A DNA stretch of 64,000 nt from Talinum fruticosum (GCA_021018815.1 JAITYX010000012.1:8419001-8483000); one strand, 5' to 3'; counted from the first letter of the stretch, positions 10,572-22,953 are shown. A program made the numbers and translations. The notes: generated by a model from the sequence alone, not told the origin.

Positions 10572-12136
10572 TTAAGAGGAGGGGGCGTGTTGTCGAGAGG
10601 AGGAGGGACGGGCAGTTCGCTTGCGCCGATGAGCTTGGGAGGAGGTGGATGATCGCAACCGGCGGCAACGACAGGGATGTCCGGAAGTTTCTCCATCCTC
10701 GTTCTTTGAGCCATGGGCATATCTTGCTCAGGCTCATCCTCCCGAAAGATAGCAGAGGGTGGTGGTTCTGACCCAGCAGCTTTGGATCGACCAACGTCCC
10801 CGACTTCTTCTAACCCACATAAATTGTTATATGAGGAGATTAGTTCTAGTTCGAGATCTGCTACACCTTGGTCCTTAGGTAGGGCAACCTCTTTTTTTCT
10901 TTCACCTCTTCTTTCTCCTCTTCAGCTGAGCTGCTCCTTCTTCACTCGCTGCTTCAGTTTCTTCTTCTACCTCAGCAGAGGTAGACTTAGTTGAGCTGGA
11001 GGATTCCTCATAAGTATATGAAGTTTCCGAGTCCTAAGCAACCTTGGATCTGTGTTCTTGAAGAAGTTGGAGCTGCTCCGGCTGTTTCTTGATGATGCCC
11101 CCGAGATATGAGACTGCCTCTATCTTTTGGTTGATAACCAGGGGTTGAAGGACATGTTTGAAAAAGTGGAGAGTGTCTCGAAGTTCTTCGGACATAGAAG
11201 TAAGCTTTTCTACCATTATGGTAAGAGTTGCGAGTAGAACGAGGAGGAAGTGGTAGAGAAGTAAAGGGACCAGCTGAAGGAGGTGGAAGTGCTAATGCTT
11301 GCTGAGCTGGTGGACGAGAGGGAGGTGGAAGCTCGGATGAATGAACCCGGACATCAGGTTTTACTTCCTAGTACCTGTACCGAGAAGCTCTTTTCTCGCT
11401 AACCACCACGGCAGCCTCGGAGACAACATTTGCATCCGAGGGGAGGGGACTTTGAACTGTTTGAAAATAATAGTGAAAAGGGCTCCGAAAGGAAATGGAG
11501 CGGATTTCTTTGAATGAGGTGGCACGAAAACCATCTGCTCAATGATAGAGAGGAAGAGGCCTATGTCGTAGCCCTCTAAGATATCGAATAAAGCTTTGAG
11601 AGTCTTTGACTTAGGATTCTCTTTGCTGGAATGATGAGAGAAGAAGGTCCTCATCAAAATGAAACACAGTAATCTTGCCTCACTCTTCATCCGAGTTACT
11701 GAGAAACTCTTCCGTGACTCGAAACTTCCTTGTCATACTTCTCGAAGAATTCATCGGCAATTTCCATAATGGGATTATATTGCAGTTGAGAAAAAGAGAA
11801 GAGAATTTGAAAAGTCTATGAAGAAGAGAGAGGTTGACACGAACAACCTTCTCTTGAACCCTTGAGGTAATGATTCCCTCGTAGTAGGACATGTTTAAAT
11901 AGAACTCGACAACGAGTTCCGGGTAAATGAATTCACTAAAGCACAAATAATTGTACACCCTAGTGCTTTTGATGTGCTCGTAACCACGAGAAAGAAGTGG
12001 TTGGGAAGAATTTATCATCCAATGTAAGATGTTGGGTGACAAAAATTTTCGAGGGGTTGGAGGTACCCTCTTGAGGATTTTTGGTGTGGGGCTTTTGGTA
12101 GCAGATCCCAACAACTCGGTGCTGAACCTCACTTAG
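10572..12136 (-). pseudogene. Envelope-like / extra ORF of copia B
   Basis: This is the minus-strand counterpart of the extra ORF in copies A, C and D. The N-terminal block reads LDDKFFPTTSFSWL, FIYPELVVEFYLNM and VQEKVVRVNLSLLHRL at about 11800-12050. The central block MVEKLTSMSEELRDTLHFF starts at 11216. The expected start ATG appears as GTG near 12136, suggesting start loss, and frames shift around 11700 and 11360. The likely end is a TAA at 10572 after a short Pro/Ser tail, as in copies C and D. Length of about 520 codons fits the family. Confidence 0.6.
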
Positions 12137-12282
12137 GCACGGTGTGATTTGAAAAATAGAGAGGAAACGAGAGAGCAAAGAGAGAGAATGAGAGCTTTGA
12201 ATTCAGAGAGTGAATAAGAGAGAACAGAGATTTCGAGAGAGAAGAGCGAAAAGCAAAGTAATAAAAAGAAGGCAAAGGGATG

Positions 12283-12291
12283 CTATTTATA
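12283..12291 (-). promoter_or_regulatory. Internal TATA box upstream of the extra ORF (copy B)
   Basis: Minus-strand TATAAATAG followed by CATCCC, the same context as copy C at 39094-39102. It lies about 150 bp upstream of the ORF start. Confidence 0.5.
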
Positions 12292-12690
12292 GCAAAATAA
12301 AATGAGTTTTGGCCTTCGGTCTAACCTCGAAGTTCAAATGGTAGTCGTAGACGGGTGTGACGTTCTGCACTTCAACGACTAGTATTCCAATAGCTTTCTT
12401 CTAACGACTAGAATTATTCGATTAAAACGCGCGTCCGAGAGAGAGAAGAGAGACTTTTCGAAAATATTTCGAAATTCTCCATTTATCTAGAGATAATTCC
12501 AGAAGTTTGATGTCCATTTTGCTCAAAACCGAGTCTTACTTAGTATGTTTTCCGAGTGACTCATAACACTCGAGAGAACTAATAACTCGTAGCTCGGTCT
12601 CGCTCAGTCAACTAATCCATTTGTTATTAAAACAAAAGAAAACATATATCACATAATTATGCAAGGATAATTCACTTAAAAATCACATTA

Positions 12691-12985
12691 TCATGCATTA
12701 ATCATACCAAGCTCATTCCTAATAAAGCAAAAATGATCTTCACTAAGTGGCATACTAAAAATCTCAACTAACCGAAATTTCGTAGGAATGAATTCAAGTT
12801 CAATATCACCTTTCTCGAGTGGTCTCTTAGAAAATGATACCCGACCTCAGTATGCTTTGTCTTGTAGTGCTGAACCGGATTCTTAGTAATGTTGATTGCA
12901 CTCGATTATCACACTTGATTGGGGTAGATGTGAATCATAGCCCTAGATCCTTTAAGTGCTCGCTTGATCCACAAAACCGAGCACA
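12691..12985 (-). pseudogene. pol: Copia B pol C-terminus (RNase H end)
   Basis: The minus strand encodes the conserved end of copia pol, finishing ELGMINA with TGA at 12693-12691. The upstream part, with CDNR-type and IKC-like words, matches 1550-1690 of copy A. The coding sequence is cut at 12985, in the codons for the motif before the last RNase H region, by the CACTA terminus. Confidence 0.75.
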
Positions 12986-13140
12986 CACTACTAGAAAACG
13001 GGACCAATTTTGACCCTTGATGGTCGAGCCTTTTGTTTAGCATCAACAACAAATTTCGCGTTATTTTTACATAGCGAGAATATCTCGACGCTTTTAGTGG
13101 TCGAAATCTGTCTTGACCATAAAAAGGGTCGAGATTCATG
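12986..13140 (+). repeat. CACTA 5' terminal inverted repeat and subterminal repeats
   Basis: CACTACTAGAAAA is a canonical CACTA-superfamily end. The next 150 bp contain repeated TGGTCGA/GGGTCGAG words in both orientations (for example near 13021, 13098 and 13126), as in subterminal transposase-binding regions of this superfamily. Binding is inferred. Confidence 0.75.
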
Positions 13141-16100
13141 GATCATGTGCGGGGCACATGACTAAAAAATTTGCCTCGGAGAAAAAGAAGGAAAAGCCGA
13201 TGAATTTATTTGAAAAACAATTAAAAAAAAGGAAGTTAACACGGCGGGCTAGCTTCATTGATCGACATTTTCATCACGCCCTATCATTGTTAACCCTAAG
13301 TTCCCCAAGAACTTGTCGTTGCCATCGTCGATTCCGTTTCCATCGAAGTCGCCATTGCCATTGCGGTCCATGTCGACGTTGCCGTTTCCGTTTCAATTGT
13401 TGTCTCCATCGCCCTCTACTTCTGGTCGTAGTTTCATCATCGGTGTTTCATCATGGAGTTAATCTCGCAATTGTCATCATCCACAGCCTGAATTTTTCCT
13501 CCGGAGTGTGTGTCTTATCGTTGCTGTCGCCATCGCCGGTGCTTGTCTTCTTTTTCGGTCGCCCTTGCCATTATTCTAGTCCTCGTTTGTTCACCATCAT
13601 TGCAACATGTATGCATCTTCGTTCTCTCTCTCTCTCGCCCTGTTTGTATTGAAACTTAGTGAACTAGGTTTCTACCGAAATTTTTATGCCTTTTGTATAT
13701 GGGTTTGAATTGGGTTGCAGCTTATCTCGCATTGATTATGTGGGAAAATTAGTGAACTTGGTTTGTACTAAAATTTTGGATGAAATAGGGTTACAAAGGT
13801 ATTTGCTTTCTCTGTTGTAATTATTAGTTGATTAAGCTTTGGTCAAGATTAGCAAAATGGGTTCTAAATTTGGGGAATTATCCGATGATATTCAAAATAA
13901 TTAAGCTTCTATTGATAAAATAGTGTCCGTTGGTTATGATGAATCCCTAAACTATGCCAATTTGTTTAGTTACAAAGACCCATCTTAAGATCTCAACTCA
14001 TTGAACTTACCAACCCCATTGCATACCCTATTGATCCAAACAAGTTCACCTCCTTCTCCGGTTTGAGCCCCGATTCTAATGATAGTGATTCTAATGATCG
14101 ATGTCCCTAAGTACATAAGCCAAATGCGTATGGAAAAGGACATGGAGGAAAAGGCATGTACGGTCCATGACCCTTTAGCCCTCCAAGCCATTGAGATTCT
14201 CTCGTGTACAACTAGTGATTTTAGTGGTGATAACTATAGGTCTAGTTCAACAAACTCTATTGAAGTAATGCTATATATGTTTTCTTTGTATTTTCTCTGT
14301 GCAATTGATCCTAAGGTTTTTGATTTTTGTAAGCAAATGGCATCGTTGCAGGCCGCTGGAGAGAATTTTGTGTGCTCTATGCCACATCGTTAAAAAAGCG
14401 TCGGTCACAAGCGGGGTCCCATACTCTCTATCTCTTTCTCTCGATCCGATTTGTAATTTATTTCTCCTTCTATTTATTCAATTGGGTATGCCTTTTGTGG
14501 TATATCAATCATGTTGAATTGATACTCTCGACCTATTTTTTCAATTATTATTTTCTCCATCGTGTTTATTTGTGGACTCTTACTCGAATATGTAGATTTA
14601 AATGAGATCGTTGGCTATTTGGTTCTTCTTGTGTGTATTATTTATGAATTAAGGTTGTGCAACAAAGTTAGTGCAAGTTAGGAGTAACATTTGAATTAAT
14701 TACATGCTTGAAACTATAAAAATACAATAAAACGTATGTCTAGTTTTCTTATAACCGACATTGTGCACCAAAGTTGAATTAGAGATGCTGAATTAGAGAG
14801 GAGGTGAGGTTAGTGTACTGTTGTTCAAGTAATAATCTTGCTTAATAGCTAAAGAAAATAATGTGAAATGGGTAATAGAAACTAGGTAAGTACTTTCCAG
14901 TTAAATTGTATGCATTAATGCTATGCTATCCCTAGCTTAGTCCTTGATGATATCCTCCTAGATGTTTAGTTGTGTTTGGTTATGTCTCACAGCCTAAAGG
15001 AAGTTTAGTACCAACTGGCCTATGATTTGATGAAATCGGAAAGGGGACAGATGATGTGAGTCCAAAAGGGGTTGAGCATCGCTAAGTAACATTGGAAACC
15101 TTTGTATATCCCGAAAGCTTGGCTTAAGTCAATAGTATTTATATGGTGTTTATTTGTCTTGTTCGTTTGTCGGCTTTATAACTCCTTATTTAATTACCTT
15201 TGCCTTCAATCTTCTTTTCTCAATCAACCAGGCAGCTCATAATTTACATATAAATAAATCAATGGGGATCCCTTTTGCATGGAATTGGATTCTCTTTCTT
15301 GTCCTTTCCTTCCTCCATTTCTTCTCACTCATTTTGCTTCTTCAAGGCTTCATATATATTACCCTTAGTTATACTAGCAACTTGCTGTGTCATGTCCGTT
15401 CTCCATATATATATTATTTGATCTCGATCAAAGCTATTCACCGGAAGCGTTGTGGACAAAGAAGCTTCCTCGGGATGAGCTTATAGCAAACTTCGTCAAG
15501 TCAAGCACTCCTGTTTTGGTGGTGTGGCTCGTAATGAAACAAAGTGTTTTGTGTAAATTTTTTATGTTCCATTGTCCACGTAGATTCATTACCTTTCTAA
15601 TCTCTTTCTCAATAAACACTCATATGGACTGAGATTAACTATATATAATACATTGATGTTTTTATCATGCTTAGCTTCTTGGTTTTCTTCATAAGCATCA
15701 AAATTAGTTAGAAGCTACTCAATTAAATTAACTAAAGATGAAATGAGTAAATAATAAAGAGTATCGGTTAGATTAATAAGTAAAGTGTACAAAATAATCG
15801 AAAGCACTTATTACCTATATTATTGGTATGGTTGTAATGTCAATGAGTTTTAGGATGTGGTTATAGTAGTTCTCATAAGAATCCAAAGCATTAATGAGAA
15901 ACTCCAACATGAAAATCAAAAGCACTTATTACTCCCCTCCTTTGTAGAGTTTTTTTCCCAATGGGGTTGGGTTGCTTTGGGTTGTGTTCACTCAATGAGT
16001 TTAGCTATTATTCTCAAACTCCCTATTTAGCATAAGTGCACTAAGTTCATCAATATATAATTGATCAATAATACCACTTGAAGTAGCTGCCTATTTGGAT

Positions 16101-16350
16101 CCTTTTACACATGAGTCACAATGTAAGTTGGGATGACCAAACCAATATGGGAATAATAGCAAGCAACTTTTTGGGGAAGGATCTACATATATAATATCCC
16201 TTGTGCACTCATGAGTACCCCGATTCCTACATTATGCTACATATTTTCCATGCTAGCTTCTAGTGGTTTTTTTGTCAATACCAAGATGGTTTGTCACACC
16301 TTATCTACTTTCCCTACATCATAATGGAACATTATTAGGGGCCGTATGGA
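13141..16350 (+). other. CACTA 5' region without a supported gene
   Basis: This AT-rich stretch lies between the CACTA end and the pararetrovirus. A CG-rich part at 13250-13560 with GTCGCCATTGCC-type repeats gives an Arg/His/Cys-rich ORF that looks like low-complexity noise. Short ORFs at 14079-14393 and 15154-15486 have no recognisable domain. It probably holds the transposase promoter, leader and first introns. I see no RNA gene. Confidence 0.5.
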
Positions 16351-16374
16351 TATATATATATATATATATATATA
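16351..16374. repeat. (TA)12 microsatellite at the pararetrovirus junction
   Basis: Twelve TA units lie directly before sequence that reads as viral on the minus strand. A short ATATAT remnant (34709-34713) marks the opposite junction. Endogenous florendoviruses have been reported to favour TA-repeat sites. Confidence 0.8.
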
Positions 16375-16449
16375 AAGGAAATATTGGCCGATAATCTAGG
16401 CATATCGGCTATCCATTTTGTTTTAATTTTGGCTTTAAGGTTTTCTTTA

Positions 16450-17571
16450 AATTGTTGAAACCATTTTCTATAATTATATATTTTTCTGGGAATAATAATG
16501 TTGTTTTAAAAAGACCAATTTATTTCAAACCCACCTTTTGTAATGATATTAATTCCTCCTCCTATCCCGGAAGAAGTAGGAGAGAAACAATCTGGAATAG
16601 GCTCTGGGATGGGAGCCGTAAACCTGTATCTTTGGGAATTGCTAAGAGTATCTATTCTAATAGAAGAATAATCGGAAAAGGATTTTCTAGAATTGGAAGA
16701 GTTAGGTTTGGAAATGTTTTCCTTCATAGATTTAAATCGATAAGTACTCTACTATCGGGTTCTTCTATAATTTGATCTATATCTTTTTCTTCTAATTGTG
16801 TAGGGGCTGAGCATTTTCTTGTTCGAGTTTATCCGGGATTGTAATTTCATCCCATTTAAGGAGTTTTGGGGTAAAGACAAGTAGGTTTCTCATCAACTAT
16901 TTCAAGTAAAACAGTTTCTTTTGACTTAGAAGGAAGAGGACTTAAATATTTTGTGTTAAGATTTGTAGACATCAGTTTAAAAATAAACTCTATACATAAC
17001 TCGCAAAGTTTTTAAAATCATAAAATTCATCACCTTGTACATGACCATCTAATTTTAACGATTCAATTGTCATTGGACAGGAAAGATCAACTGGAAAATC
17101 TGGATACAATTGAAGAAAACTAAACCATTACAAATGTTATTATGAATCATAGCTAATAAAGAGGACTCATATTTTTTAATCGTTTGTCTATAAGAGCCAT
17201 ATAAATAGGGCGTTAATTCCTTTTTGAACAAAAGGTTTAACAACAACTTGAACAAGACCTATATGCATGAATCTATAATTTTACTTTAAATGATTATTAA
17301 TAGACTTCGCTTGATTAATGAAATTGTTTGTAGACCACTTTGTAAACTAATAATTTCTTCATGAGTCTTGACTCGAATAAGCGGGGAAAAATCAAATGTA
17401 CCTATTTTGTAAATTGTCTCAGTGCTTGACCTTAGGTATAATCCAATTATGATATTCATTAGGTGATGGGGCCTTAAATAAAGGTTCTGTTCTAATTTCT
17501 TGACTATTAATTACGTCACTAGAATTACTATCGGACCCAAACGAAAATAATCTACGTAATTTAGAAGTCAT
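16450..17571 (-). pseudogene. Pararetroviral movement-protein region (broken)
   Basis: The ATG at 17571 follows the primer site and opens MTSKLRRLFSFGSDS, which runs about 50 codons before a frameshift. Further left, fragments in other frames include a YESSLLAMIHNNICNGLVFF segment (17255-17070), in the style of caulimovirid 30K-family movement proteins, and a Pro/Ser-rich piece at 16727-16506. In the family this protein moves virus between cells and is the N-terminal part of the polyprotein. Multiple stops make it non-functional. Confidence 0.55.
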
Positions 17572-17714
17572 ATTTAATGCATTCTAACTAATGTATTGCC
17601 GCAAATAACGGGACTACCAACCGGAACCACCACTATAGGCTAACCAATAGATTTAAAGCTGACCAACATCTAACCAACGTCTAAATGCAAAAGCAATAAT
17701 TAAAATGCAGTAAT

Positions 17715-17727
17715 GGCTCTTATACCA
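17715..17727 (-). promoter_or_regulatory. Pararetroviral primer-binding site (initiator tRNA-Met)
   Basis: The minus strand reads TGGTATAAGAGCC, one mismatch from the TGGTATCAGAGCC primer site that defines the caulimovirid map origin. It lies between the second ORF and the movement-protein ATG, as expected. Confidence 0.8.
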
Positions 17728-18005
17728 GCTTAGTTGGATCATAGATTAAAATATTAAAGTCACGTAAAACTTAATAAAATACGAGTAAATAAATAATAAG
17801 AGATGAATATAAATAAACTTCAAATTTTATAAAATATGTAGCACGAAATTGTAAACAGAATGCTTACAATATTTGTCATAGAAATTAGAAAACTTGCTTA
17901 AAGAAAATCTAAAATTGGTCTTCAAAATACAGAGGAAGTAATACATTTTAGTAGAATCTAAAGTCACTTGTGAAAAACCGATGTCTTTCCCTAGTGAAAG
18001 AACCT

Positions 18006-18015
18006 CCTTATATAG
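18006..18015 (-). promoter_or_regulatory. Pararetroviral promoter TATA box
   Basis: The minus strand reads CTATATAAGG, about 280 bp upstream of the primer site and 435 bp upstream of the movement-protein ATG, in the intergenic region. This fits the pregenomic RNA promoter; activity is unknown. Confidence 0.6.
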
Positions 18016-18147
18016 CAAATGTAAGGAATCTTAAAGGTGGAAAAAGACATTATTGTTTGAAAGACAAATTGTCTTCATTCATGTTTTGTCATGATAGCTT
18101 TCACACCATCACGTTCATTTCTGAAAACATCATGTTCTTGCTTCGTC

Positions 18148-18250
18148 CTTATGTCACAATTTTTTATAGCCAATTTGTCCTTTTCGTCATGCTCTTGTCG
18201 TATCTTTTATTCTTTATGTCATAATTTTTGATAGCCAACTTATCCTTTTT
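18148..18250 (-). repeat. Direct repeat upstream of the viral TATA box
   Basis: Two copies of about 37-39 bp (18148-18184 and 18212-18250) share words such as TTATGTCA and ATAGCCAA, with a 63-64 bp offset. They lie 130-240 bp upstream of the TATA box, like duplicated enhancer modules. Confidence 0.6.
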
Positions 18251-18539
18251 TCTCAAATTGTAGATGAACTTTAGTAGGATTCCTTCCTTCATACCTGCAA
18301 AGTGACAAAGGTTAGAAAATGGCCCTTACTTTTGCCAGGGTGACCTGTGGGCTCTTTTTTTATTATTATGACTCAAAGGGGTCTTGCAAACAAGGACCTC
18401 CAAATGGATTAGGTTGTGTAGAAGATGATGTTGAATCAAGCATCCTCATCACTATCAGAATTGTCATGTGCCATAAGCTTCTATAAATAATTTTTTCGAT
18501 GTTCAGGCTCATCTCTAAGGATTTCTAAAAGATCATGTC

Positions 18540-19249
18540 GCTTTTGTGATAGACCTTTTGAACCGGATTTTTGCGATCCTTTGGTACTTGAAGAATTTTC
18601 CTTTTTGTCGGAGTAAATGAATTAATAGAAGATGGTTCAATCTTATTTGGTTTTGATGCTTCAGCTTCGGATATATTAAACAACGTATATTTCTTTGTTT
18701 TTGTCTTTAGAAAATGTTGAACATTCTCCTTATTACCGAGTGTAGTCTTATACTTTGGCCACTAGCTAACCTTGTAGATACGAACCATTGAAAGTGGATA
18801 AGGATTCTGTAGGTAATTTTGAAATCGGTATTCCCAATTAAAAATCCATGCAACATTGAATGTCCGAAAGAATTGTACTTCTTTTGCAAAAGGATCAAAA
18901 GTTGAGCCTTTGAGCCATTGTTCCCATCCTTCTCTATCTTCTGTAGGCAAAATAGAGGATGTGGCACCAAAAAGGGTCCATCAATGATAGAACCATACCG
19001 AGAAGTTTGTAGTGCAAGTATCATGAAAATTGAAGAACTAGGAGTGGACATCTAGTCTATAAAGAAATACTCTATACTAAGCCATTTTGTAATCATTGTA
19101 GTTGTCAGATTGTGGTTGATAGAGGATAGAAAATTGTCTCTCTTCAAATGGGTTTTTTCATTCATGGGAACCAATAACTTGTCGAATGATGCACTTGGAA
19201 TAAAGTATGTAATCAGGATTTGTTCTGTCTTTTGTATGGGTAAAGTCAA
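18540..19249 (-). pseudogene. Pararetroviral second ORF (unknown function)
   Basis: Minus-strand fragments downstream of RNase H run in two frames: ATG 19249 (MTLPIQKTEQILITYF) and an overlapping frame with REGWEQWLKGSTFDPF (from about 18945). It lies between RNase H and the promoter, where some caulimovirids carry a second ORF. I do not recognise a domain. Stops and frame changes occur at about 19052 and 18760. Confidence 0.45.
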
Positions 19250-19636
19250 TTGAATGCGAATCTACAAGAATAAACTCGTAGAATCGTCGGTCCTTTTGAG
19301 AATGGTCGGTATGAAAATGGAGGTTTCCAAAAGTTCGTTAGATAAATTGTCGGATAAGATCATTGGATGGTGGGGACTTATAATTTGTAAGAAACAAATG
19401 TTCTATAAATTTAACATGGTAATGGGTAGCGGTAGGATTTGTGACATTAGTTTTCTAGGGTAAAGTAGGGAAATTTGTAAGGGATTGAAATTTGTTTTGG
19501 ACTAGTATTTTGATGTCTTGAAAGGTTCCTGGGTGAGAAACCAACTGGTAATCTTCGGCCTTTTATATACCTTTTCCTTTATCCTTCTGCTTACTCATGG
19601 TGACTCCTGCAAAAGTTTTATTTTGTCACTCTTTCC

Positions 19637-20552
19637 TTATAAAAACTCTCTAGTAAGAAAATCTGGAAGTGAATTGCTTTCTCCTTTGATAAATTCTATT
19701 TCGAAATCAAAAGAAAATAAAATTGCTTGCCATCCGGCAAAGGATTTGCTTACAAACCAAATTTTTAACGTCCTTTTGTAAAATATCTTTGGCAGATTTG
19801 CAATCAATTCTTCAAAGAAATTTTTTATAAAATAAATCATCCTCAAATTTTGAAACACAAAGAACAATAGATAAAATTTCCTTTTTAATGGTAGAATAGT
19901 TTTGTTGTTCTTTTTTGTCGGACTCTGTCAATTTTTGTTTGAGCATACCACCATATCCTATATCCGATGCATCTGTTTCAGCTATCGTATGTGCATTTCG
20001 ATGAGGTATGCTAAGACAAGATAAAGATTTAACTCTATGTTTAATTTGTTTAACTATTTCGTATGTTGTTCTGTCCAGGGAATGGGATTCTTTCTAAGCC
20101 TTCTAAATAGAGGAGCACATAATTGTCTTAGATTCAGGAAAAAAATCATAAACATAATTAAGAGATCCTAAAAACCTTTGCAATTGTTTTTTTATCTTTT
20201 ATTTCATATGGAAATTTCTCAGTAAAAGTGAGGGCTCTCATGATAGGTTTTATAGTTCCTTTGTAAATGTCATGTCCAAGAAATCTTATTTTTGTTTTAG
20301 ATAAAATCATTTTTGAAGTTTAAACAGACTAATCCATTTTTCTTAATAATATGTAAGAATATCTGTAAATGTTTAAAATGTTGATCAATGGTTTTGGAAA
20401 AGACCAGGACATCATCAATGTAAACAATAATAAAAGAGGTATATGGGTTAAAAATGTCGTTCATAATATTTTGAAATTCAAAAGGAGCATTTTTTAATCC
20501 AAAGGGCATAACATTCCCTTCATAGTGTCCAAATGGAACAAGTAAATGTTGT
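19637..20552 (-). pseudogene. Pararetroviral RT (palm onward) and RNase H
   Basis: Directly left of the gypsy insertion the minus strand encodes MPFGLKNAPFEFQNIMN and then the RT catalytic motif YIDD at 20422-20411. The connection follows, and an RNase H end with GWQAILFSFDFEIEFIKGES at about 19740-19680. The order RT then RNase H matches caulimovirid Pol. Frameshifts separate the RT block (20509-20297) from the RNase H block (19867-19637). The upstream half of RT is at 30750-31100, beyond the gypsy element. Confidence 0.8.
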
Positions 20553-20557
20553 CTTGT
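20553..20557. repeat. Left TSD (CTTGT) of the gypsy element
   Basis: CTTGT immediately precedes the LTR start and is repeated exactly at 30750-30754. Confidence 0.95.
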
Positions 20558-22936
20558 TGTTAAGTCGTATTTTATACGTCTTTTTAGTAGTTATTTAGTT
20601 TATATTATATAGTTTATTTTATTTAATTTATCCTATGTTGTCTATTTATAGGTAATTATTGAATAAATTGGGGAAGAAGAGAAAATACATTAAAAGTGAG
20701 TTTTTAGCTACGAGACAAGCATCCAAGAAAATATATGAAGTCGGTCCATAAATATAATATGTCATAAAATATTTATTTTATGATATTATATTTTAGGAAA
20801 TCCTAATTGGAGGAGAAAAGGAAACTTAGAAGAGAAGAAAGAAATAAACCCTAACTCCTTCACCTTATATATACTACTTATTATCATCATGGAGGAGACC
20901 TAGCTGCCCACACATCCTAGCCACGGAGCCCTTGCCCACATCCTCACGCTGCTGCCCCTCCTTTGCCGTCTTCCTTTGCTGCCCACAGCACACACCAAGT
21001 CACAAGCAAACAGCCACCTAGCTGCCCATCCTCTCTTGCCCACCTCACGTTCTCTTGCTGCCGGACACACCAAGCGGCCAGCCTAGCTGCTGCCTCTTGC
21101 TGCCGCTGCTCCTTGTTGTTGCCGCTGCTCATCTCCCACGCCAACACCATCATAACCATCATCATCATCATCCCGTGGCTAAGGAAACTAATATCGGTAG
21201 TATAATTTAATATTGTAATTTTTTTACTAGTAAAGATTGAATTTTTATTGTTAGATTAATATTAAAGATGCTAGTTTTATTTAGTTTACGCATTTTAAAT
21301 TACATTATGTGTGAGTAGTTTTTTATACTTAGTACAATCTACTTGAAACCATGTTAAGTTATTTATTTTGAAAGAAAGTTTCGATCTTTATTGTCTTATT
21401 GATTAGATCCATGATTCTATGATAATTTGATTTTAATGTTTATGATTTTATGTTTAATTAATTAGAGTGCACACTAATTAGTTTTATATGAATTCATACG
21501 ATAGTTTAAAGGGTTTAAGTACTTAATCGCTTGATCTTTTAGACATAAGTATCACCCTATTTAATTATGAATGGCTCATACCCATCTCTTTTAATTAGGA
21601 AATTATCATAGATCCTTCTTAAATCAATTTGCTAGTAGATTGGTTATTAGGTGCTAGATGATGTTTTTCTAATACTTAATACTCTAATTTGATTAAATTC
21701 TAGTGCTAGTGGTAAGGTTATCAATATTAGTAGGGTTTATATTAGGGTTAGGCCTAAGTAAACTAATAACTAAGGAAAAATGGGGAAGATCCGCTAGTGA
21801 TTGTCTTCTACAATTTAGCTCATGAGTAGATCAATTTGTGTGTTAACGATAAATAATAATTTACACGGTGGATATAGATTATACTAAGTGCTTTATAATT
21901 TGCTATCTTTGATAATTACTTGCTTGATTTGTAGTTATTTTCTTTCGTTTGTCAACCTATATTTACAAAGTTATAGTATGTTATTATCAATTTCATTAAC
22001 CCCCCATAAATATCAGTATTTTAGGTTAGTTTAGTGGTTTTATTTGAATTTAATTTTGAGTCCTTATTTATTTTAATTTTCAGAATTAATTTTCTGTTAG
22101 TTTTTATTAATTTTGAGTCAGATTGTTAGAAATTAGTTTAAAAATAGTTTCTTTTGTTATTTTTCATGTTTTATTTTCTTTTAGGGTTAGATAGAGTCCT
22201 AGTTTGCTGTGATTAAATTTTAGAATTTTTTGAATTAATTTGATATTTTTTCAGATTTAATTCTTGAATTTAATTACTGCAGGTTTTTAATAAAATAACT
22301 TCATAAATTAGGTTTTAAATTTTGTTTTTATATTTTTAGGGTCTGGTTAGGTTTAGAAAATTAGTAGTATTATTGTGGATAATTTTAGTATTTATTTTCG
22401 TAATTAATTTAGTGCAGAATTTTATTTATTTAATTTTCTGTTTTAGAATTTATTTATTTTCTGCTTTAGTTTTCTGTTTTAATTATTCTGAAAAATTATA
22501 AAAAATATTTTTGGGTTATTATAAACTTTATATTCTGTCTGGGATATCTATTTATATTATTGGATAATTTTCTGTTATTTTTAGTTATTTAATTCTAAAT
22601 TATTCTATGTTTTAATTTTCGGTTTAAGTTTTTTATTTGATTTTCTGTTTTGAATTTTCCAGAATTAATTAGGATAGTTTTGTCAAATTTAGATTATCAG
22701 AATAATAGTGCATAATCTCAGAAGATTTTCTCAGAATTCAAATTAGAAATTTAGTAGTCAATTTGATTTGTTTGAATTTTGCAAGGTAAATAACTAGAAT
22801 AGTTAGTTTAATTAGATTGAAAGTTTGATTTTTACAGTGTCTTTCCTCGTGGATTCGATCCCTATTTCCCCTTGCTATATTGTTTATTATAAGCCTAAAT
22901 AGTGGTTTAATTTGTTGCTGTACGACAAGCTTAACA
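20558..22936 (+). repeat. 5' LTR of the gypsy element
   Basis: Starts TGTTAAGTCGTATTTTATACG and ends AGCTTAACA, 2379 bp. Over the first 270 bp, aligned by eye, it differs from the 3' LTR at about 12 positions. The Cys/Pro-rich and Met-rich ORFs near 20944-21205 come from low-complexity CTGC and CAT repeats and recur in the 3' LTR. Confidence 0.95.
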
Positions 22937-22941
22937 AATTT

Positions 22942-22953
22942 TGGCGCCGTTGC
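22942..22953 (+). promoter_or_regulatory. Gypsy primer-binding site (tRNA-Asp type)
   Basis: TGGCGCCGTTGC, 5 bp after the LTR end, matches the complement of the 3' end of plant tRNA-Asp over 12 bases and then diverges. This primer is usual in Athila-type elements. Confidence 0.8.

Larger units (their letters stand above)
10237..12985 (-). mobile_element. Copia (SIRE-like) copy B, 3' portion, cut by CACTA
   Basis: This minus-strand copy holds the end of pol, the internal TATA box, the extra ORF and part of the region before the 3' LTR. Its 3' LTR is missing because the Tat LTR abuts at 10236. On the right it stops inside RNase H at 12985, where CACTA begins. The rest should lie beyond the far end of the CACTA element, outside the window. 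Confidence 0.8.

Noticed and set aside
13113..13652. 179-codon Arg/His/Cys-rich ORF near the CACTA end
   Set aside because: Composition follows GTCGCCATT-type low-complexity DNA; no homology or motif recognised.
15154..15486. 110-codon hydrophobic ORF
   Set aside because: AT-rich intron-like DNA easily gives Leu/Phe/Ile runs; no supporting context.
16351..16374. CRISPR-like or telomeric array
   Set aside because: It is a simple TA dinucleotide repeat in plant DNA.
17715..17727. Possible tRNA fragment
   Set aside because: It is complementary to the tRNA-Met 3' end, fits a primer-binding site, and has no tRNA fold around it.
20944..21205. Met-rich minus-strand ORF and Cys/Ser-rich plus-strand ORF, repeated at 28712-29023
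   Set aside because: They lie inside both gypsy LTRs and come from CTGC-rich and CAT-repeat sequence; no domain is visible.
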